From Bacillus vallismortis (GTDB taxonomy: Bacteria > Bacillota > Bacilli > Bacillales > Bacillaceae): 64,000 nucleotides of DNA. Positions 8,077-18,578 of the stretch are shown in pieces (the stretch's first letter is position 1; each line of letters begins with the position of its first letter). The stretch covers positions 412,501 to 476,500 of the forward strand of contig NZ_CP026362.1 in assembly GCF_004116955.1 (NCBI RefSeq), read 5' to 3'. The position numbers were made by a program, and so were the translations under genes. The notes under the pieces are model-generated. The model searched no databases. It had not been told where the DNA came from and saw nothing but the letters and a program-made list of their open reading frames with translations.

Positions 8077-10459
8077 AGAACGTTTTGCAGCCTTATTTTT
8101 AAAGCGTCTGGAAATGACGTGTGGAAAAAGCTTTAAAGACTCTGCCAAGCTGGATCAATACAAAACGTTAGGCAATATGGTCAGAGAGTATATCAGCGCT
8201 AATTGGATCCAGACGAATGAAAAAAGCAGGTCCAACTCCGGGAAACAGACATATTATTTGTCAATCGAATTTCTGCTCGGTCAGCTCCTTGAACAAAATG
8301 TAATGAATCTTGGCGTTCGTGATGTTGTGGAAGCAGGCTTAAAGGATATTGGCATCGAATTAGAGGAGATCCTTCAGATAGAGAGCGATGCAGGTCTAGG
8401 CAATGGCGGGCTTGGGCGCTTGGCTGCTTGCTTTTTAGATTCTCTCGCTTCATTAAACCTGCCTGGACATGGAATGGGCATTCGTTATAAGCACGGCTTG
8501 TTTGAGCAAAAAATTGTTGACGGCCATCAAGTGGAGCTGCCTGAGCAATGGCTGAAAAACGGGAATGTATGGGAAGTAAGAAATGCGGATCAGGCTGTTG
8601 ACGTGCCATTTTGGGGCGAGGTGCATGTGACACAACAAAACGGGCGTCTGCATTTTCGTCACGAGCAAGCTACAATCGTCACCGCTGTTCCTTACGATAT
8701 ACCGATTATTGGCTATGAAACGGGGACAGTCAATACGTTGAGGTTATGGAATGCCGAGCCCTATGCGCATTATCATGGCGGCAATATCTTGTCTTATAAG
8801 CGGGAAACAGAAGCTGTTTCTGAATTTTTATATCCTGACGACACTCATGACGAGGGGAAAATTTTACGGCTGAAGCAGCAGTATTTTTTAGTTTGCGCAA
8901 GCTTAAAAAGCATTGTGAATAATTACCGAAAAACAAATAAATCTTTATCCGGGCTGCATAAAAAAATCAGCATTCATATTAATGACACGCATCCTGCGCT
9001 GGCAGTGCCTGAGCTGATGCGGATTCTGCTCGATGAAGAGAACATGAGCTGGGATGAGGCCTGGCATATCACCGTACATACGATTTCATATACAAATCAT
9101 ACGACATTGTCAGAAGCGCTGGAGAAATGGCCGATTCATTTGTTTAAGCCGCTGCTTCCGCGAATGTATATGATTATCGAAGAGATCAATGAAAGGTTTT
9201 GCCATGCGGTCTGGGAAAAGTATCCCGGGGACTGGAAAAGAATAGAGGACATGGCGATTACGGCGCATGGTGTTGTCAAAATGGCCCACCTGGCCATAGT
9301 GGGCAGCTACAGTGTAAACGGCGTTGCCAAAATTCATTCCGATATTTTAAAGAAAAGGGAGATGCACAACTTTCATTTGCTGTTTCCAAATCGTTTTAAC
9401 AATAAGACGAATGGAATTGCCCACAGGCGCTGGCTGCTAAAAGCAAATCCCGGCTTGTCTGCGATCATCACGGAGGCGATCGGCAATCAATGGATCAAAG
9501 ATCCGGAATCACTGCTTCAATTAGAACCGTATGCTTTTGATCCAGCTTTTATTGAACAGTTTCAAAACAACAAAAGCAGGAAAAAACAAGAGCTTGCTGA
9601 TTTGATTTTTTGTACGGCGGGGGTGGTTGTGGACCCTGACAGCATATTTGACGTTCAGGTAAAACGGCTTCATGCATATAAACGGCAGCTGCTGAATGTT
9701 CTTCATATTATGTATTTGTATAATCGGCTCAAAGAGGACTCGGGATTTTCCATTTACCCGCAAACCTTTATTTTTGGAGCAAAGGCTTCACCAAGCTATT
9801 ATTATGCCAAGAAAATCATTAAGCTCATCCATTCTGTCGCTGAAAAGGTCAACTATGACCCGGAAGTCAAACAGCTGATCAAGATTGTTTTTTTGGAAAA
9901 TTACAGAGTGTCTATGGCTGAGCGGATTTTTCCGGCTTCAGATATAAGTGAACAAATTTCAACGGCGAGCAAGGAAGCGTCAGGCACAGGAAATATGAAG
10001 TTTATGATGAACGGGGCTTTGACAATCGGCACTCATGACGGCGCAAATATTGAGATTCTTGAGCGGGTGGGGCCTGATTGTATTTACACATTCGGTTTAA
10101 AGGCGGATGCCGTTCTATCGTACCAGGAAAACGGCGGCTATAGATCGAGGGAATATTATCAGCATGACCGCAGAATCAGACAGGTGGCGGATCAGCTGAT
10201 CAACGGTTTTTTTGAAGGGGAAGCAGATGAATTTGAATCGATTTATGACTCGCTGCTTCCGCATAATGATGAGTATTTTGTGCTAAAGGATTTCAGCTCA
10301 TATGCAGATGCGCAAGAGCGTATTCAAGCTGATTATCGCGATCGGAGGACATGGTCTGGGCGTTCGATTGTAAACATTGCCCATTCTGGATATTTCTCAA
10401 GCGACCGCACGATCCGCGAATATGCGAAAGACATTTGGAGAATCCGCCCGATGATGTGA
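8063..10459 (+). CDS. glgP: Glycogen phosphorylase GlgP
   Basis: Releases glucose-1-phosphate from glycogen ends with phosphate, using pyridoxal phosphate. The PLP-lysine region TGNMKFMMNG is at about residue 640 and is followed by GTHDGANIEI. I place the start at ATG 8063 (798 residues, the size known for B. subtilis), because SD AAGGAG sits eight bases upstream. A longer frame from GTG 8054 would start inside that SD. Last gene of the operon, so synthesis and breakdown are co-expressed. Confidence 0.96.
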   Translation: MFSSKERFAALFLKRLEMTCGKSFKDSAKLDQYKTLGNMVREYISANWIQTNEKSRSNSGKQTYYLSIEFLLGQLLEQNVMNLGVRDVVEAGLKDIGIELEEILQIESDAGLGNGGLGRLAACFLDSLASLNLPGHGMGIRYKHGLFEQKIVDGHQVELPEQWLKNGNVWEVRNADQAVDVPFWGEVHVTQQNGRLHFRHEQATIVTAVPYDIPIIGYETGTVNTLRLWNAEPYAHYHGGNILSYKRETEAVSEFLYPDDTHDEGKILRLKQQYFLVCASLKSIVNNYRKTNKSLSGLHKKISIHINDTHPALAVPELMRILLDEENMSWDEAWHITVHTISYTNHTTLSEALEKWPIHLFKPLLPRMYMIIEEINERFCHAVWEKYPGDWKRIEDMAITAHGVVKMAHLAIVGSYSVNGVAKIHSDILKKREMHNFHLLFPNRFNNKTNGIAHRRWLLKANPGLSAIITEAIGNQWIKDPESLLQLEPYAFDPAFIEQFQNNKSRKKQELADLIFCTAGVVVDPDSIFDVQVKRLHAYKRQLLNVLHIMYLYNRLKEDSGFSIYPQTFIFGAKASPSYYYAKKIIKLIHSVAEKVNYDPEVKQLIKIVFLENYRVSMAERIFPASDISEQISTASKEASGTGNMKFMMNGALTIGTHDGANIEILERVGPDCIYTFGLKADAVLSYQENGGYRSREYYQHDRRIRQVADQLINGFFEGEADEFESIYDSLLPHNDEYFVLKDFSSYADAQERIQADYRDRRTWSGRSIVNIAHSGYFSSDRTIREYAKDIWRIRPMM

Positions 10460-10487
10460 AAAAGCCGCTGTAGGAGCGGCTTTTTTG
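10459..10487. terminator. Terminator between glgP and ytaB
   Basis: AAAAAGCCGCT…AGCGGCTTTTTT hairpin immediately after the glgP stop. Because A and T runs flank both sides, it can also stop leftward transcription from ytaB. Confidence 0.92.
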
Positions 10488-10489
10488 GT

Positions 10490-10957
10490 TTACAGATTCA
10501 TCGAATAGATTGTAAAGGATAAGAATGTCGCAAACGCACTCCATAAAACATAGGGCAAAAGAAGATAGCTTGCGGCTCTGCTGTATTTTTTTACTATAAT
10601 CATTAATATGAATGCTGTTAGCGCGACGAGCAGGCTGTCAATCGACGCAGCCAGCAAATTCTTTTGGGTAAATTGAAAATAGCTGAATGCCTGATTAAAC
10701 ACATAATTAATCAAAAGCATAAGCCAAAAGCGCTTCGCATCTTGAAATGAAAATGCGGCGTACACAATGGCAGCTGAAAGGGAGATCAGGGCAAACAGGA
10801 TCGCCCAAATGATGCCGATCGCAGACCCGGGTGGCGTCCAGTCCGGTTTTTTCAGTGAATTGTACCATTCTTGGTCAATCGGAAACAGGTAGTCTGCGGC
10901 TGAAAACAGCGCGTAAGTAATCACAAAAACCGCTATGGCGCCGATTATTTTCTTCAT
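10490..10957 (-). CDS. ytaB: TspO/MBR family membrane protein
   Basis: Five-TM protein of 155 residues with the family core KKPDWTPPGSAIGIIWAILF. TspO proteins bind tetrapyrroles such as heme and protoporphyrin and are linked to oxidative stress, but the role in Bacillus is not settled. Start ATG 10957 follows SD GGAGGTTG. A SigB-like promoter lies upstream, agreeing with its reported membership of the general stress regulon. It converges on glgP with a shared terminator. Confidence 0.92.
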   Translation of the reverse strand: MKKIIGAIAVFVITYALFSAADYLFPIDQEWYNSLKKPDWTPPGSAIGIIWAILFALISLSAAIVYAAFSFQDAKRFWLMLLINYVFNQAFSYFQFTQKNLLAASIDSLLVALTAFILMIIVKKYSRAASYLLLPYVLWSAFATFLSFTIYSMNL

Positions 10958-10995
10958 GTTTGCAACCTCCGTATGTATTTATTTTACATTTATAC

Positions 10996-11022
10996 GTACC
11001 CATCATTTTATAAGGATCAAAC
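10996..11022 (-). promoter_or_regulatory. Candidate SigB promoter of ytaB
   Basis: On the minus strand, GTTTGA (11022-11017) and GGGTAC (11001-10996) are spaced by 15 bases, close to the SigB pattern GTTTAA/GGGTAT. A small GC hairpin CCCCCG-TACAT-CGGGGG lies just upstream at 11022-11038. Confidence 0.5.
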
Positions 11023-11177
11023 CCCCGATGTACGGGGGAAATAAATTATCTGCTAAAATTTTGTCCATATACTTGTCTTTGTTCGGCAGTGAATGGGGCT
11101 CTTGATTCGTAAGCGTAGATCATAATACTAAAATGATCCTTCAACCAATAAACGGGATCGTTTCTTCTGAAGACGTT

Positions 11178-11203
11178 AAAGAACCCCCAATGACAGGGGG
11201 TTC
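11178..11203 (-). terminator. Terminator of yteA
   Basis: GAACCCCC…GGGGGTTC hairpin followed on the minus strand by TCTTTAA, directly after the yteA stop codon. The T-run is weak. Confidence 0.65.
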
Positions 11204-11921
11204 AATCAGCGTGAAGATCGCCGAATGTTGTCATGATTCCCTCTTCGTCGAGTTCTTCCTCATAACGCTCATGGGCTCTGCTTTGATAGACCGTAATTTC
11301 TTTGCCTGTGATATCTGTTGCGATGAAATTTTCGTATGATTCCGTATTGCCGATATTTTCTTCGGCATTCATCGTCATATCATCGTAGCTGAGAGGCGGG
11401 TTTTCCATATCCTGTGGTGTTTGTGAGTTTCCGTATTTTTCGACGTCCTGGTAGGAATCTTCACTGTCATATGGCGCCCTGATTTCTTCATCATCGTCAA
11501 ATTCAAATTGCCCGAAAGGTGTTTCTTCTTCGATCGGCCTATCTCTGGAAATGACATCCTGTGACGAATACTCTGCGAGCGTCGTGGCGGTCGGAAGCGC
11601 TTCAAGACGTTCGTATGGGATTTCCTTTCCGCTGACTTCACAAATACCGTACGTACCGTTTTCTATCGCCTTCAATGAATGCTCAATGTCCCGGAGGTGC
11701 TCTCGCTCATGCAAGTCGAGAGCGATGTCCTTTTCACGTTCATAAAGTTCTGTTGCATGATCTCCTGGGTGGTTGTCATAAGCTGAAAGTTCACCCATTG
11801 AATCATACGGAAAGGCTGAATTGAGCTGAAAATGGTCATTGTCTTTAAAGCGGTTTAAGATATTTTCTTTTGTTTGTTCCAGTTCATGTTTCAAATGCTG
11901 AAGCTGGTCTTTTGTAAGCAT
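11202..11921 (-). CDS. yteA: DksA/TraR-like protein YteA
   Basis: An acidic protein of 239 residues. The N-terminal half has the DksA/TraR layout: a coiled coil (about 1-80) and a finger region GTYGICEVSGKEIPYERLEA. Family members bind RNA polymerase, and the Bacillus subgroup is annotated as sporulation-associated. Only one cysteine of the usual C4 zinc finger is present, so zinc binding is doubtful. The C-terminal half (about 130-239) is a poorly conserved acidic tail. Start ATG 11921 has SD GAGG upstream. Transcription is divergent from the men operon. Confidence 0.9.
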   Translation of the reverse strand: MLTKDQLQHLKHELEQTKENILNRFKDNDHFQLNSAFPYDSMGELSAYDNHPGDHATELYEREKDIALDLHEREHLRDIEHSLKAIENGTYGICEVSGKEIPYERLEALPTATTLAEYSSQDVISRDRPIEEETPFGQFEFDDDEEIRAPYDSEDSYQDVEKYGNSQTPQDMENPPLSYDDMTMNAEENIGNTESYENFIATDITGKEITVYQSRAHERYEEELDEEGIMTTFGDLHAD

Positions 11922-12081
11922 TGTAATCGCCTCGTTTCTCTGTGATGCATACCTTTAGTATGAACAGATCGCCTGAGAACTTTCATAAATGACGGATGGA
12001 GGAATATAGGAAATTCCCCTTATATGGTAAGCGGATACAACCTTTGCTAGCGGCGGAGAAAGAAATTTAAGGTTTGTTTCT

Positions 12082-12109
12082 TTTTCATTTCTCTAATTAG
12101 GTTTATAAT
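12082..12109 (+). promoter_or_regulatory. Candidate SigA promoter of the men operon
   Basis: TATAAT at 12104-12109 with a modest -35 TTTTCA 16 bases upstream, about 100 bases before the menF start. A GGTAAGCGGATACA motif at 12026-12039 resembles a cre site with two mismatches, which is weak. Confidence 0.5.
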
Positions 12110-12210
12110 AGGTAAGGCAGGCCATTTGGACTGCATGATCTGTGTTTGACACAAAGGAGACACAGGTGTATGGTATTAAAAGCATTTTAAGGATTATGGA
12201 GGAATGTCTC

Positions 12211-13626
12211 ATGGTGACAACGGTGCAGCGTACGTTCCGAAAGGAAGTTCTACATGCATTACATAAAGCCAAAGAAGTCAACCATGCTGTCTTAATAAGC
12301 TATTCGAGACAAATCGAGTCTCTTGACCCTCTATCATTTTTCAACTACGGAGCAAAAAAATATACAGGCAATCGATTTTTTTGGTCAGATCCTGAAAGTG
12401 AATTGACAATAGTCGGTCTTGGCAAAGAAGCGGTTTTCCAGACAAATCAAAAAAACAGCAAGCGGTATCGCGAGGTTTTTGAACAATGGGAGCGCTTTAA
12501 AAAGACGGCTTTTCATATTTGTGAAGAAGAAAAGCTGCAGCATTCTGCAGTGGGACCTGTGTTATTCGGAGGATTTTCTTTTGACCCTTGCGAAGAACGA
12601 GGTACACAATGGGACCATTTCTCGGAAGGGGATTTCTTTGTGCCGGCGCTTATGCTGACGATGACTGCCGAAGGCTCGTTCTTAACAGTCAACAGATGGG
12701 TAAGCGGAAAGGAAAACGCAGAGGCAGTTTTGGAAGGCTTACAAGCTTTTGCCGGCGAATTTATGGTTCCTGATTCAAACGTAGAAGATCAGGCTGTGAT
12801 AGCAGCATCAGAAGAGCTGGATAAGGACGATTGGCTGAAAGCAATCGAAACGGCAACAAGCCAAATTAAAGAAAAACAATATGATAAGGTGGTTCTAGCC
12901 CGAGAGCTGTTACTCACGTTTGACGGCACGGTCCAAATTGAACCGGTGCTTAAAACCCTTCTGAACGATCAGCAGACAAGCTATGTTTTTGCAATCGAAC
13001 AGGAAGGGAAAACCTTTGTCGGCGCGTCTCCGGAAAGACTGATCAAACGAGACGGCGGCACTGTCATGTCTTCTTGTCTGGCCGGTTCCATTAAACGCGG
13101 CACTGATGAAGAAGAAGACCGCCGGATAGGCCTTACATTATTAAACGATGAAAAAAATCTGCTGGAGCATGATATTGTGGTAGGCATGATCCAAAACGCT
13201 TTTGAATCAAGCTGCTCCGAGATCGAAAAGCCTGACGGACCTGTATTGTACAAAACGAAAAGCGTTCAGCACTTATTTACGCCGATTGTTGGACAGCTTC
13301 GTGAGTCGGCTTCGCTCTTTGACCTCATTGAGAAACTGCATCCGACACCGGCTCTTGGGGGAGCGCCTCAGAAGAAAGCTGTTGAAGTGATCAGAGAGAT
13401 CGAACCGTTATCCCGAGGATGGTATGCGGCTCCTATCGGCTGGATTGACAGCCAGGATAACGGAGAATTCGCAGTGGCTATACGTTCAGGGCTGATCGAG
13501 GGCAGAAGAGCAAGGCTGTTTGCTGGCTGCGGTATTGTGGAAGACTCGGAACCGCAGTCTGAATATGAAGAAACGCAGATTAAACTGAAGCCGATGATCT
13601 CTGCATTAGGAGGTGAGAGGCATTGA
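12211..13626 (+). CDS. menF: Isochorismate synthase MenF
   Basis: Converts chorismate to isochorismate, the first step to menaquinone. 471 residues. The C-terminal chorismate-binding fold has [32 protein letters not shown] and the terminal [10 protein letters not shown] motif. I chose ATG 12211 because GGAGG lies eight bases upstream and the length equals the known protein. The frame stays open to 12142 but without a better SD. It overlaps menD by four bases (TTGA). Confidence 0.96.
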   Translation: MVTTVQRTFRKEVLHALHKAKEVNHAVLISYSRQIESLDPLSFFNYGAKKYTGNRFFWSDPESELTIVGLGKEAVFQTNQKNSKRYREVFEQWERFKKTAFHICEEEKLQHSAVGPVLFGGFSFDPCEERGTQWDHFSEGDFFVPALMLTMTAEGSFLTVNRWVSGKENAEAVLEGLQAFAGEFMVPDSNVEDQAVIAASEELDKDDWLKAIETATSQIKEKQYDKVVLARELLLTFDGTVQIEPVLKTLLNDQQTSYVFAIEQEGKTFVGASPERLIKRDGGTVMSSCLAGSIKRGTDEEEDRRIGLTLLNDEKNLLEHDIVVGMIQNAFESSCSEIEKPDGPVLYKTKSVQHLFTPIVGQLRESASLFDLIEKLHPTPALGGAPQKKAVEVIREIEPLSRGWYAAPIGWIDSQDNGEFAVAIRSGLIEGRRARLFAGCGIVEDSEPQSEYEETQIKLKPMISALGGERH

Positions 13627-15362
13627 CAGCCAACCCGATAACTCATTACATTGGAAGTTTTATTGATGAATTCGCCCTTTCCGGAATTACAGACGCCGTC
13701 GTTTGCCCGGGCTCAAGATCCACACCGCTGGCTATTCTTGCAGCCGCGCATCCCGATATCAGCGTCCATGTCCAAATAGATGAAAGATCTGCCGGGTTTT
13801 TTGCTCTTGGGCTGGCAAAAGCAAAGCAGCGCCCTGTGCTTTTGATTTGCACATCAGGAACAGCCGCGGCCAACTTTTATCCGGCTGTGATTGAAGCCCA
13901 TTATTCAAGAGTGCCTATTATTGTGTTAACTGCTGATCGGCCTCACGAGTTGCGTGAAGTAGGCGCGCCGCAGGCTATAAATCAGCACTTCTTATTCGGT
14001 AACTTTGTTAAGTTTTTCACAGACTCAGCTCTTCCAGAAGCGTCTCCGCATATGCTGAGATATATCCGAACGCTGGCCGGCCGCGCCGCCGGAGAATCAC
14101 AAAAGCGCCCGATGGGGCCTGTGCATGTGAATGTGCCGTTGCGCGAACCGCTTATGCCCGATCTTTCGGATGAGCCGTTTGGAAGAATGAAAACAGACCG
14201 TCACGTGTCTGTGAAAACGGGTATACAATCTGTTGACCGCGAATCTCTGTCTGATGTGGCTGCGATGCTGGCTGGGGCTGAAAAAGGAATAATCGTCTGC
14301 GGGGAGCTCCACAGTGATACGGATAAGGACACTATTATTGCGCTGTCAAAGGCGCTTCAGTATCCGATTTTAGCCGACCCGCTGTCTAATCTGCGGAACG
14401 GTGCTCATGATAAAAGCACTGTCATTGATGCGTATGATTCATTTTTAAAAGATGATGAACTGAAATCGAAATTGCGTCCTGATGTTGTCATCCGTTTTGG
14501 GCCGATGCCTGTTTCAAAACCGGTTTTCATATGGCTGAAGGATGATCCGGCGATCGAGCAGATTGTGATTGATGAGGATGGAGGGTGGAGAGACCCAACC
14601 CAGGCTAGCGCGCATATGATTCACTGTAATGCGTCTGTTTTTTCCGAAGCGATCATGGCTTATGCCGACACCGCCAGATCATCAGAATGGCTGGAGAAAT
14701 GGCAGCTTGTCAATGGGCGGTTCCGTGAGCATCTGCAAACAATCAGCAGTGAAGAGGTTTCGTTTGAAGGCAATCTCTATCGAATCCTGCAGCATCTCGT
14801 CCCTGAAAACAGCTCGCTGTTTGTCGGAAACAGCATGCCGATCAGAGATGTTGATACGTTTTTTGAAAAGCAGGAACGCTCTTTCCGGATTCTATCAAAC
14901 CGGGGCGCAAATGGAATAGACGGTGTTGTCTCCTCTGCCATGGGGGTATGTGAAGGAACAAAAGCGCCTGTTACACTCGTGATTGGTGATTTATCTTTTT
15001 ATCACGATTTGAACGGACTGCTGGCGGCCAAAAAGCTGGGCATTCCTCTTACTGTGATTCTCGTGAATAATAATGGCGGAGGGATTTTCTCATTTCTGCC
15101 ACAGGCTTCTGAGAAGGCACATTTTGAAGATTTGTTCGGTACGCCGACAGGGCTTGATTTCAAGCATGCGGCTGCATTATACGGCGGAACATATTCATGT
15201 CCGGCCTCATGGGATGAATTCAAAGCAGCTTACACGCCGCAGGCAGACAAACCCGGACTCCATTTGATAGAAATCAAAACGGATCGCCAATCGAGAGTTC
15301 AGCTCCATCGCGATATGCTGAATGAGGCTGTGCGGGAAGTGAAAAAACAATGGGAACTGTAA
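13623..15362 (+). CDS. menD: SEPHCHC synthase MenD
   Basis: Thiamine-diphosphate enzyme that adds the succinyl semialdehyde unit of 2-oxoglutarate to isochorismate. 579 residues. Glu54 in QIDERSAGF is the ThDP-activating glutamate, and the cofactor/Mg motif [12 protein letters not shown]… NNNGGG lies at about 452-490. TTG start at 13623 overlaps the menF stop. menH begins before its stop codon, so the chain is tightly coupled. Confidence 0.96.
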   Translation: MTANPITHYIGSFIDEFALSGITDAVVCPGSRSTPLAILAAAHPDISVHVQIDERSAGFFALGLAKAKQRPVLLICTSGTAAANFYPAVIEAHYSRVPIIVLTADRPHELREVGAPQAINQHFLFGNFVKFFTDSALPEASPHMLRYIRTLAGRAAGESQKRPMGPVHVNVPLREPLMPDLSDEPFGRMKTDRHVSVKTGIQSVDRESLSDVAAMLAGAEKGIIVCGELHSDTDKDTIIALSKALQYPILADPLSNLRNGAHDKSTVIDAYDSFLKDDELKSKLRPDVVIRFGPMPVSKPVFIWLKDDPAIEQIVIDEDGGWRDPTQASAHMIHCNASVFSEAIMAYADTARSSEWLEKWQLVNGRFREHLQTISSEEVSFEGNLYRILQHLVPENSSLFVGNSMPIRDVDTFFEKQERSFRILSNRGANGIDGVVSSAMGVCEGTKAPVTLVIGDLSFYHDLNGLLAAKKLGIPLTVILVNNNGGGIFSFLPQASEKAHFEDLFGTPTGLDFKHAAALYGGTYSCPASWDEFKAAYTPQADKPGLHLIEIKTDRQSRVQLHRDMLNEAVREVKKQWEL

Positions 15363-16174
15363 ACATAACCGTTTCAGACGGTGTCCGATATGCTGTGACA
15401 GACGAGCGGCCGAATGCTTCCGAAGCCATCGTCTGTCTGCACGGGTTTACCGGCAGCAAACAATCATGGACTTTTCTTGATGGGTTGCTGCCTGAATCCC
15501 GTTTGATCAAGATGGATTGTTTAGGGCATGGTGACACAGATGCTCCGCTGAATGGGAAAAGATACAGCACAAGCCGGCAGGTTTCTGACCTTGCCGAGAT
15601 ATTTGATGAATTAAAACTTCACAAAGTGAAATTGATTGGGTATTCTATGGGAGGAAGGCTCGCTTATTCTTTTGCGATGACGTATCCCGAACGGGTATCG
15701 GCACTTGTGCTTGAAAGCACAACGCCGGGGTTCAAAACGCTTGAGGAACGGCGGGACAGGATCATGCGGGACCGGAAACTAGCTGATTTTATTTTGCGTG
15801 ACGGGATTAAGGCATTCGTGCAGTATTGGGAGGGCATCCCTTTGTTTTCATCCCAGCGGCGGCTGGCCGAAGATGTTCGGCACAGGATACGGTCTGGCCG
15901 TTTGCGAAACAATGAGATTGGACTTGCAAACAGTTTAATCGGTATGGGCACAGGTTCCCAGCCTTCCTGGTGGAACCGTGTAGAAGACCTAACCATGCCT
16001 GTGCTTCTAATCTGCGGGGAGTGGGACGAAAAGTTTTGCGCAATCAATCAAGAGGTGCATAAGAAGCTTCCATCTAGTAAAATAGAGATTGTTCCAAACG
16101 CCGGCCATACGGTACATGTGGAACAGCCGCGTTTGTTTGGTAAAAAAGTGAGTGGGTTTTTGACAAGTTTCTAA
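15350..16174 (+). CDS. menH: SHCHC synthase MenH (alpha/beta hydrolase)
   Basis: Eliminates pyruvate from SEPHCHC. 274 residues with an alpha/beta hydrolase fold: oxyanion motif [11 protein letters not shown], nucleophile elbow GYSMGGR (Ser99), and the catalytic His in [11 protein letters not shown] near the C-terminus. Formerly ytxM. Start ATG 15350 lies 13 bases inside menD. Confidence 0.95.
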   Translation: MGTVNITVSDGVRYAVTDERPNASEAIVCLHGFTGSKQSWTFLDGLLPESRLIKMDCLGHGDTDAPLNGKRYSTSRQVSDLAEIFDELKLHKVKLIGYSMGGRLAYSFAMTYPERVSALVLESTTPGFKTLEERRDRIMRDRKLADFILRDGIKAFVQYWEGIPLFSSQRRLAEDVRHRIRSGRLRNNEIGLANSLIGMGTGSQPSWWNRVEDLTMPVLLICGEWDEKFCAINQEVHKKLPSSKIEIVPNAGHTVHVEQPRLFGKKVSGFLTSF

Positions 16175-16208
16175 CTCATTCATATGGAAAAATAGAGGAG
16201 GTCATATC

Positions 16209-17027
16209 ATGGCTGTAGAATGGAAAACTGAACGGACATACGATGAAATATTGTATGAAACGTATAATGGTATTGCAAAAATAACAATCAACCGCCCTGA
16301 GGTACATAACGCGTTTACCCCTAAAACGGTTGCTGAAATGATTGATGCGTTTGCTCGCGCGAGAGACGATCAAAATGTCGGCGTTATCGTGCTTGCCGGT
16401 GCCGGAGACAAAGCCTTTTGTTCTGGCGGAGACCAGAAAGTGCGCGGTCACGGCGGTTATGTAGGAGACGACCAAATTCCGCGTTTAAACGTACTGGATC
16501 TTCAGCGTTTAATCCGTGTCATTCCGAAACCGGTTGTCGCGATGGTGTCCGGATATGCGATCGGCGGAGGCCATGTGCTCCACATCGTATGTGACTTGAC
16601 AATCGCTGCCGACAACGCGATTTTCGGACAAACAGGCCCTAAAGTGGGAAGCTTTGACGCTGGTTATGGTTCTGGCTACCTGGCTCGAATCGTAGGCCAT
16701 AAAAAAGCCCGTGAAATTTGGTATCTGTGCCGTCAGTACAACGCACAGGAAGCGCTGGACATGGGCCTTGTCAACACAGTTGTTCCTTTGGAACAGCTTG
16801 AAGAAGAAACGATTAAATGGTGTGAAGAAATGCTTGAGAAAAGCCCGACCGCACTGCGCTTTCTTAAAGCTGCATTTAATGCGGATACAGACGGACTTGC
16901 TGGAATTCAGCAGTTTGCAGGGGATGCGACCCTTCTTTACTACACAACTGATGAAGCAAAAGAAGGCCGTGATTCCTTTAAGGAAAAACGCAAACCTGAT
17001 TTCGGACAGTTCCCTCGTTTCCCGTGA
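16209..17027 (+). CDS. menB: 1,4-dihydroxy-2-naphthoyl-CoA synthase MenB
   Basis: Crotonase-fold ring-closing enzyme acting on o-succinylbenzoyl-CoA. 272 residues with the oxyanion-hole stretches [11 protein letters not shown] and [16 protein letters not shown], and [19 protein letters not shown] typical of MenB. It has its own strong SD (AGAGGAGG) after a 34-base gap, so translation is less dependent on menH than the earlier junctions. Confidence 0.97.
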   Translation: MAVEWKTERTYDEILYETYNGIAKITINRPEVHNAFTPKTVAEMIDAFARARDDQNVGVIVLAGAGDKAFCSGGDQKVRGHGGYVGDDQIPRLNVLDLQRLIRVIPKPVVAMVSGYAIGGGHVLHIVCDLTIAADNAIFGQTGPKVGSFDAGYGSGYLARIVGHKKAREIWYLCRQYNAQEALDMGLVNTVVPLEQLEEETIKWCEEMLEKSPTALRFLKAAFNADTDGLAGIQQFAGDATLLYYTTDEAKEGRDSFKEKRKPDFGQFPRFP

Positions 17028-17046
17028 TCAGCAATACGGAGTCAAC

Positions 17047-17085
17047 AAACAGCTTGAGACTTTGCGGTCCAAGCTGTTTTCTTTT
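17047..17085 (+). terminator. Hairpin with T-rich tail between menB and menE (possible attenuator)
   Basis: AACAGCTTG and CAAGCTGTT can pair (9 bp, 13-base loop), followed by TTTCTTTTC. It sits in the 90-base menB-menE gap, so it may reduce downstream expression or mark a processing site. Confidence 0.55.
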
Positions 17086-17117
17086 CAATACAGACATTTT
17101 ACCTCGGAGATGATGAC

Positions 17118-18578
17118 ATGCTGACAGAACAGCCCAACTGGCTCATGCAGCGGGCACAGCTGACACCTGAGAGAATCGCTCTCATCTATGGAAACCAAAC
17201 CGTAACATTTGCAGAATTGTTTGCGGCGTCTAAGCAGATGGCGGCGCAGTTTGCTGCTCATTCGGTTCGGAAAGGAGACACCGCGGCCATTTTGCTCCAA
17301 AACCGTGCCGAGATGGTATACGCCATTCATGCTTGTTTTTTGCTTGGTGTGAAGGCGGTACTTTTGAACACGAAGCTTTCAACACATGAAAGGCTGTTTC
17401 AGCTGGAGGATTCCAGGGCTCGCGTTTTAGTGACAGATTCAAGCTTTGACAAGCATCATTATGGGCACATCGTTCAAACCATTGATGTGGATGAATTGAT
17501 GAAAGGGGCCGCGGTGGAAATTGAGATCCAGGCTTATATGCAATTGGATCAAACAGCAACCCTGATGTATACGTCGGGTACGACCGGCAAGCCCAAGGGG
17601 GTTCAGCAGACTTTCGGAAACCATTATTTCAGTGCGGTGTCATCCGCGCTTAATTTGGGTATAACAGAACAAGACCGCTGGCTTATCGCATTGCCGCTCT
17701 TTCACATTAGCGGATTGTCCGCGTTATTTAAATCTGTGATCTACGGAATGACTGTCGTGCTTCACCAGCGTTTTTCAGTAAGCGATGTGCTGGATTCTAT
17801 CAACAGGCATCAAGTGACCATGTTATCTGCCGTGCAGACGATGCTGGCCAGTCTTTTGGCCGAAACAAGCCGCTGCCCTGAATCCATCAGATGCATTCTG
17901 CTCGGCGGAGGCCCTGCGCCGCTGCCATTGCTTGAGGAATGCCGTGAGAAAGGATTCCCTGTCTTTCAATCATATGGGATGACAGAGACATGTTCACAAA
18001 TTGTGACCCTGTCACCGGAATTTAGTATGCAAAAGCTCGGATCTGCGGGTAAACCGCTGTTTTCATGCGAAATTAAAATAGAGCGGGACGGACAGGCATG
18101 TAAACCGTTTGAACACGGTGAAATCATGGTCAAAGGCCCGAACGTTATGAAAAGCTATTTTAACCGGGAGAGCGCTAATGAATCATCCTTTCAAAATGGC
18201 TGGCTGAAAACAGGTGATCTTGGGTATTTGGACAGTGAAGGCTTTCTATATGTATTAGACAGGCGTTCAGATCTGATCATATCAGGCGGAGAAAATATTT
18301 ATCCGGCTGAAGTGGAATCTGTGCTGCTCTCACACCCCGCTGTGGCCGAAGCTGGTGTTTCTGGGGCTGAGGACAAAAAATGGGGGAAAGTGCCTCACGC
18401 CTTTTTAGTCCTGCACAAGCCTGTAAGCGCAGAAGACTTGACCGCCTACTGCAAAGAACGTTTGGCGAAGTATAAAATTCCTGTGAAATTTTTCCGGCTT
18501 GATCGCCTGCCGCGCAATGCGTCTAATAAGCTTTTGCGAAATCAGCTGAAGGATGCGCGTAAAGGAGAACTGCTATGA
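17118..18578 (+). CDS. menE: o-Succinylbenzoate-CoA ligase MenE
   Basis: Activates o-succinylbenzoate to its CoA thioester with ATP. 486-residue ANL-superfamily enzyme: P-loop YTSGTTGKPKGV at about 150-161, A5-type YGMTETCSQ, A7 TGDLGYLD, and the C-terminal catalytic lysine region in NASNKLLRNQL. ATG 17118 with SD CGGAGATG. It overlaps menC by four bases (ATGA). Confidence 0.96.
   Translation: MLTEQPNWLMQRAQLTPERIALIYGNQTVTFAELFAASKQMAAQFAAHSVRKGDTAAILLQNRAEMVYAIHACFLLGVKAVLLNTKLSTHERLFQLEDSRARVLVTDSSFDKHHYGHIVQTIDVDELMKGAAVEIEIQAYMQLDQTATLMYTSGTTGKPKGVQQTFGNHYFSAVSSALNLGITEQDRWLIALPLFHISGLSALFKSVIYGMTVVLHQRFSVSDVLDSINRHQVTMLSAVQTMLASLLAETSRCPESIRCILLGGGPAPLPLLEECREKGFPVFQSYGMTETCSQIVTLSPEFSMQKLGSAGKPLFSCEIKIERDGQACKPFEHGEIMVKGPNVMKSYFNRESANESSFQNGWLKTGDLGYLDSEGFLYVLDRRSDLIISGGENIYPAEVESVLLSHPAVAEAGVSGAEDKKWGKVPHAFLVLHKPVSAEDLTAYCKERLAKYKIPVKFFRLDRLPRNASNKLLRNQLKDARKGELL

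Noticed and set aside
12026..12039. cre-like GGTAAGCGGATACA upstream of menF
   Set aside because: Two mismatches at conserved positions; too weak to list as a site by itself.
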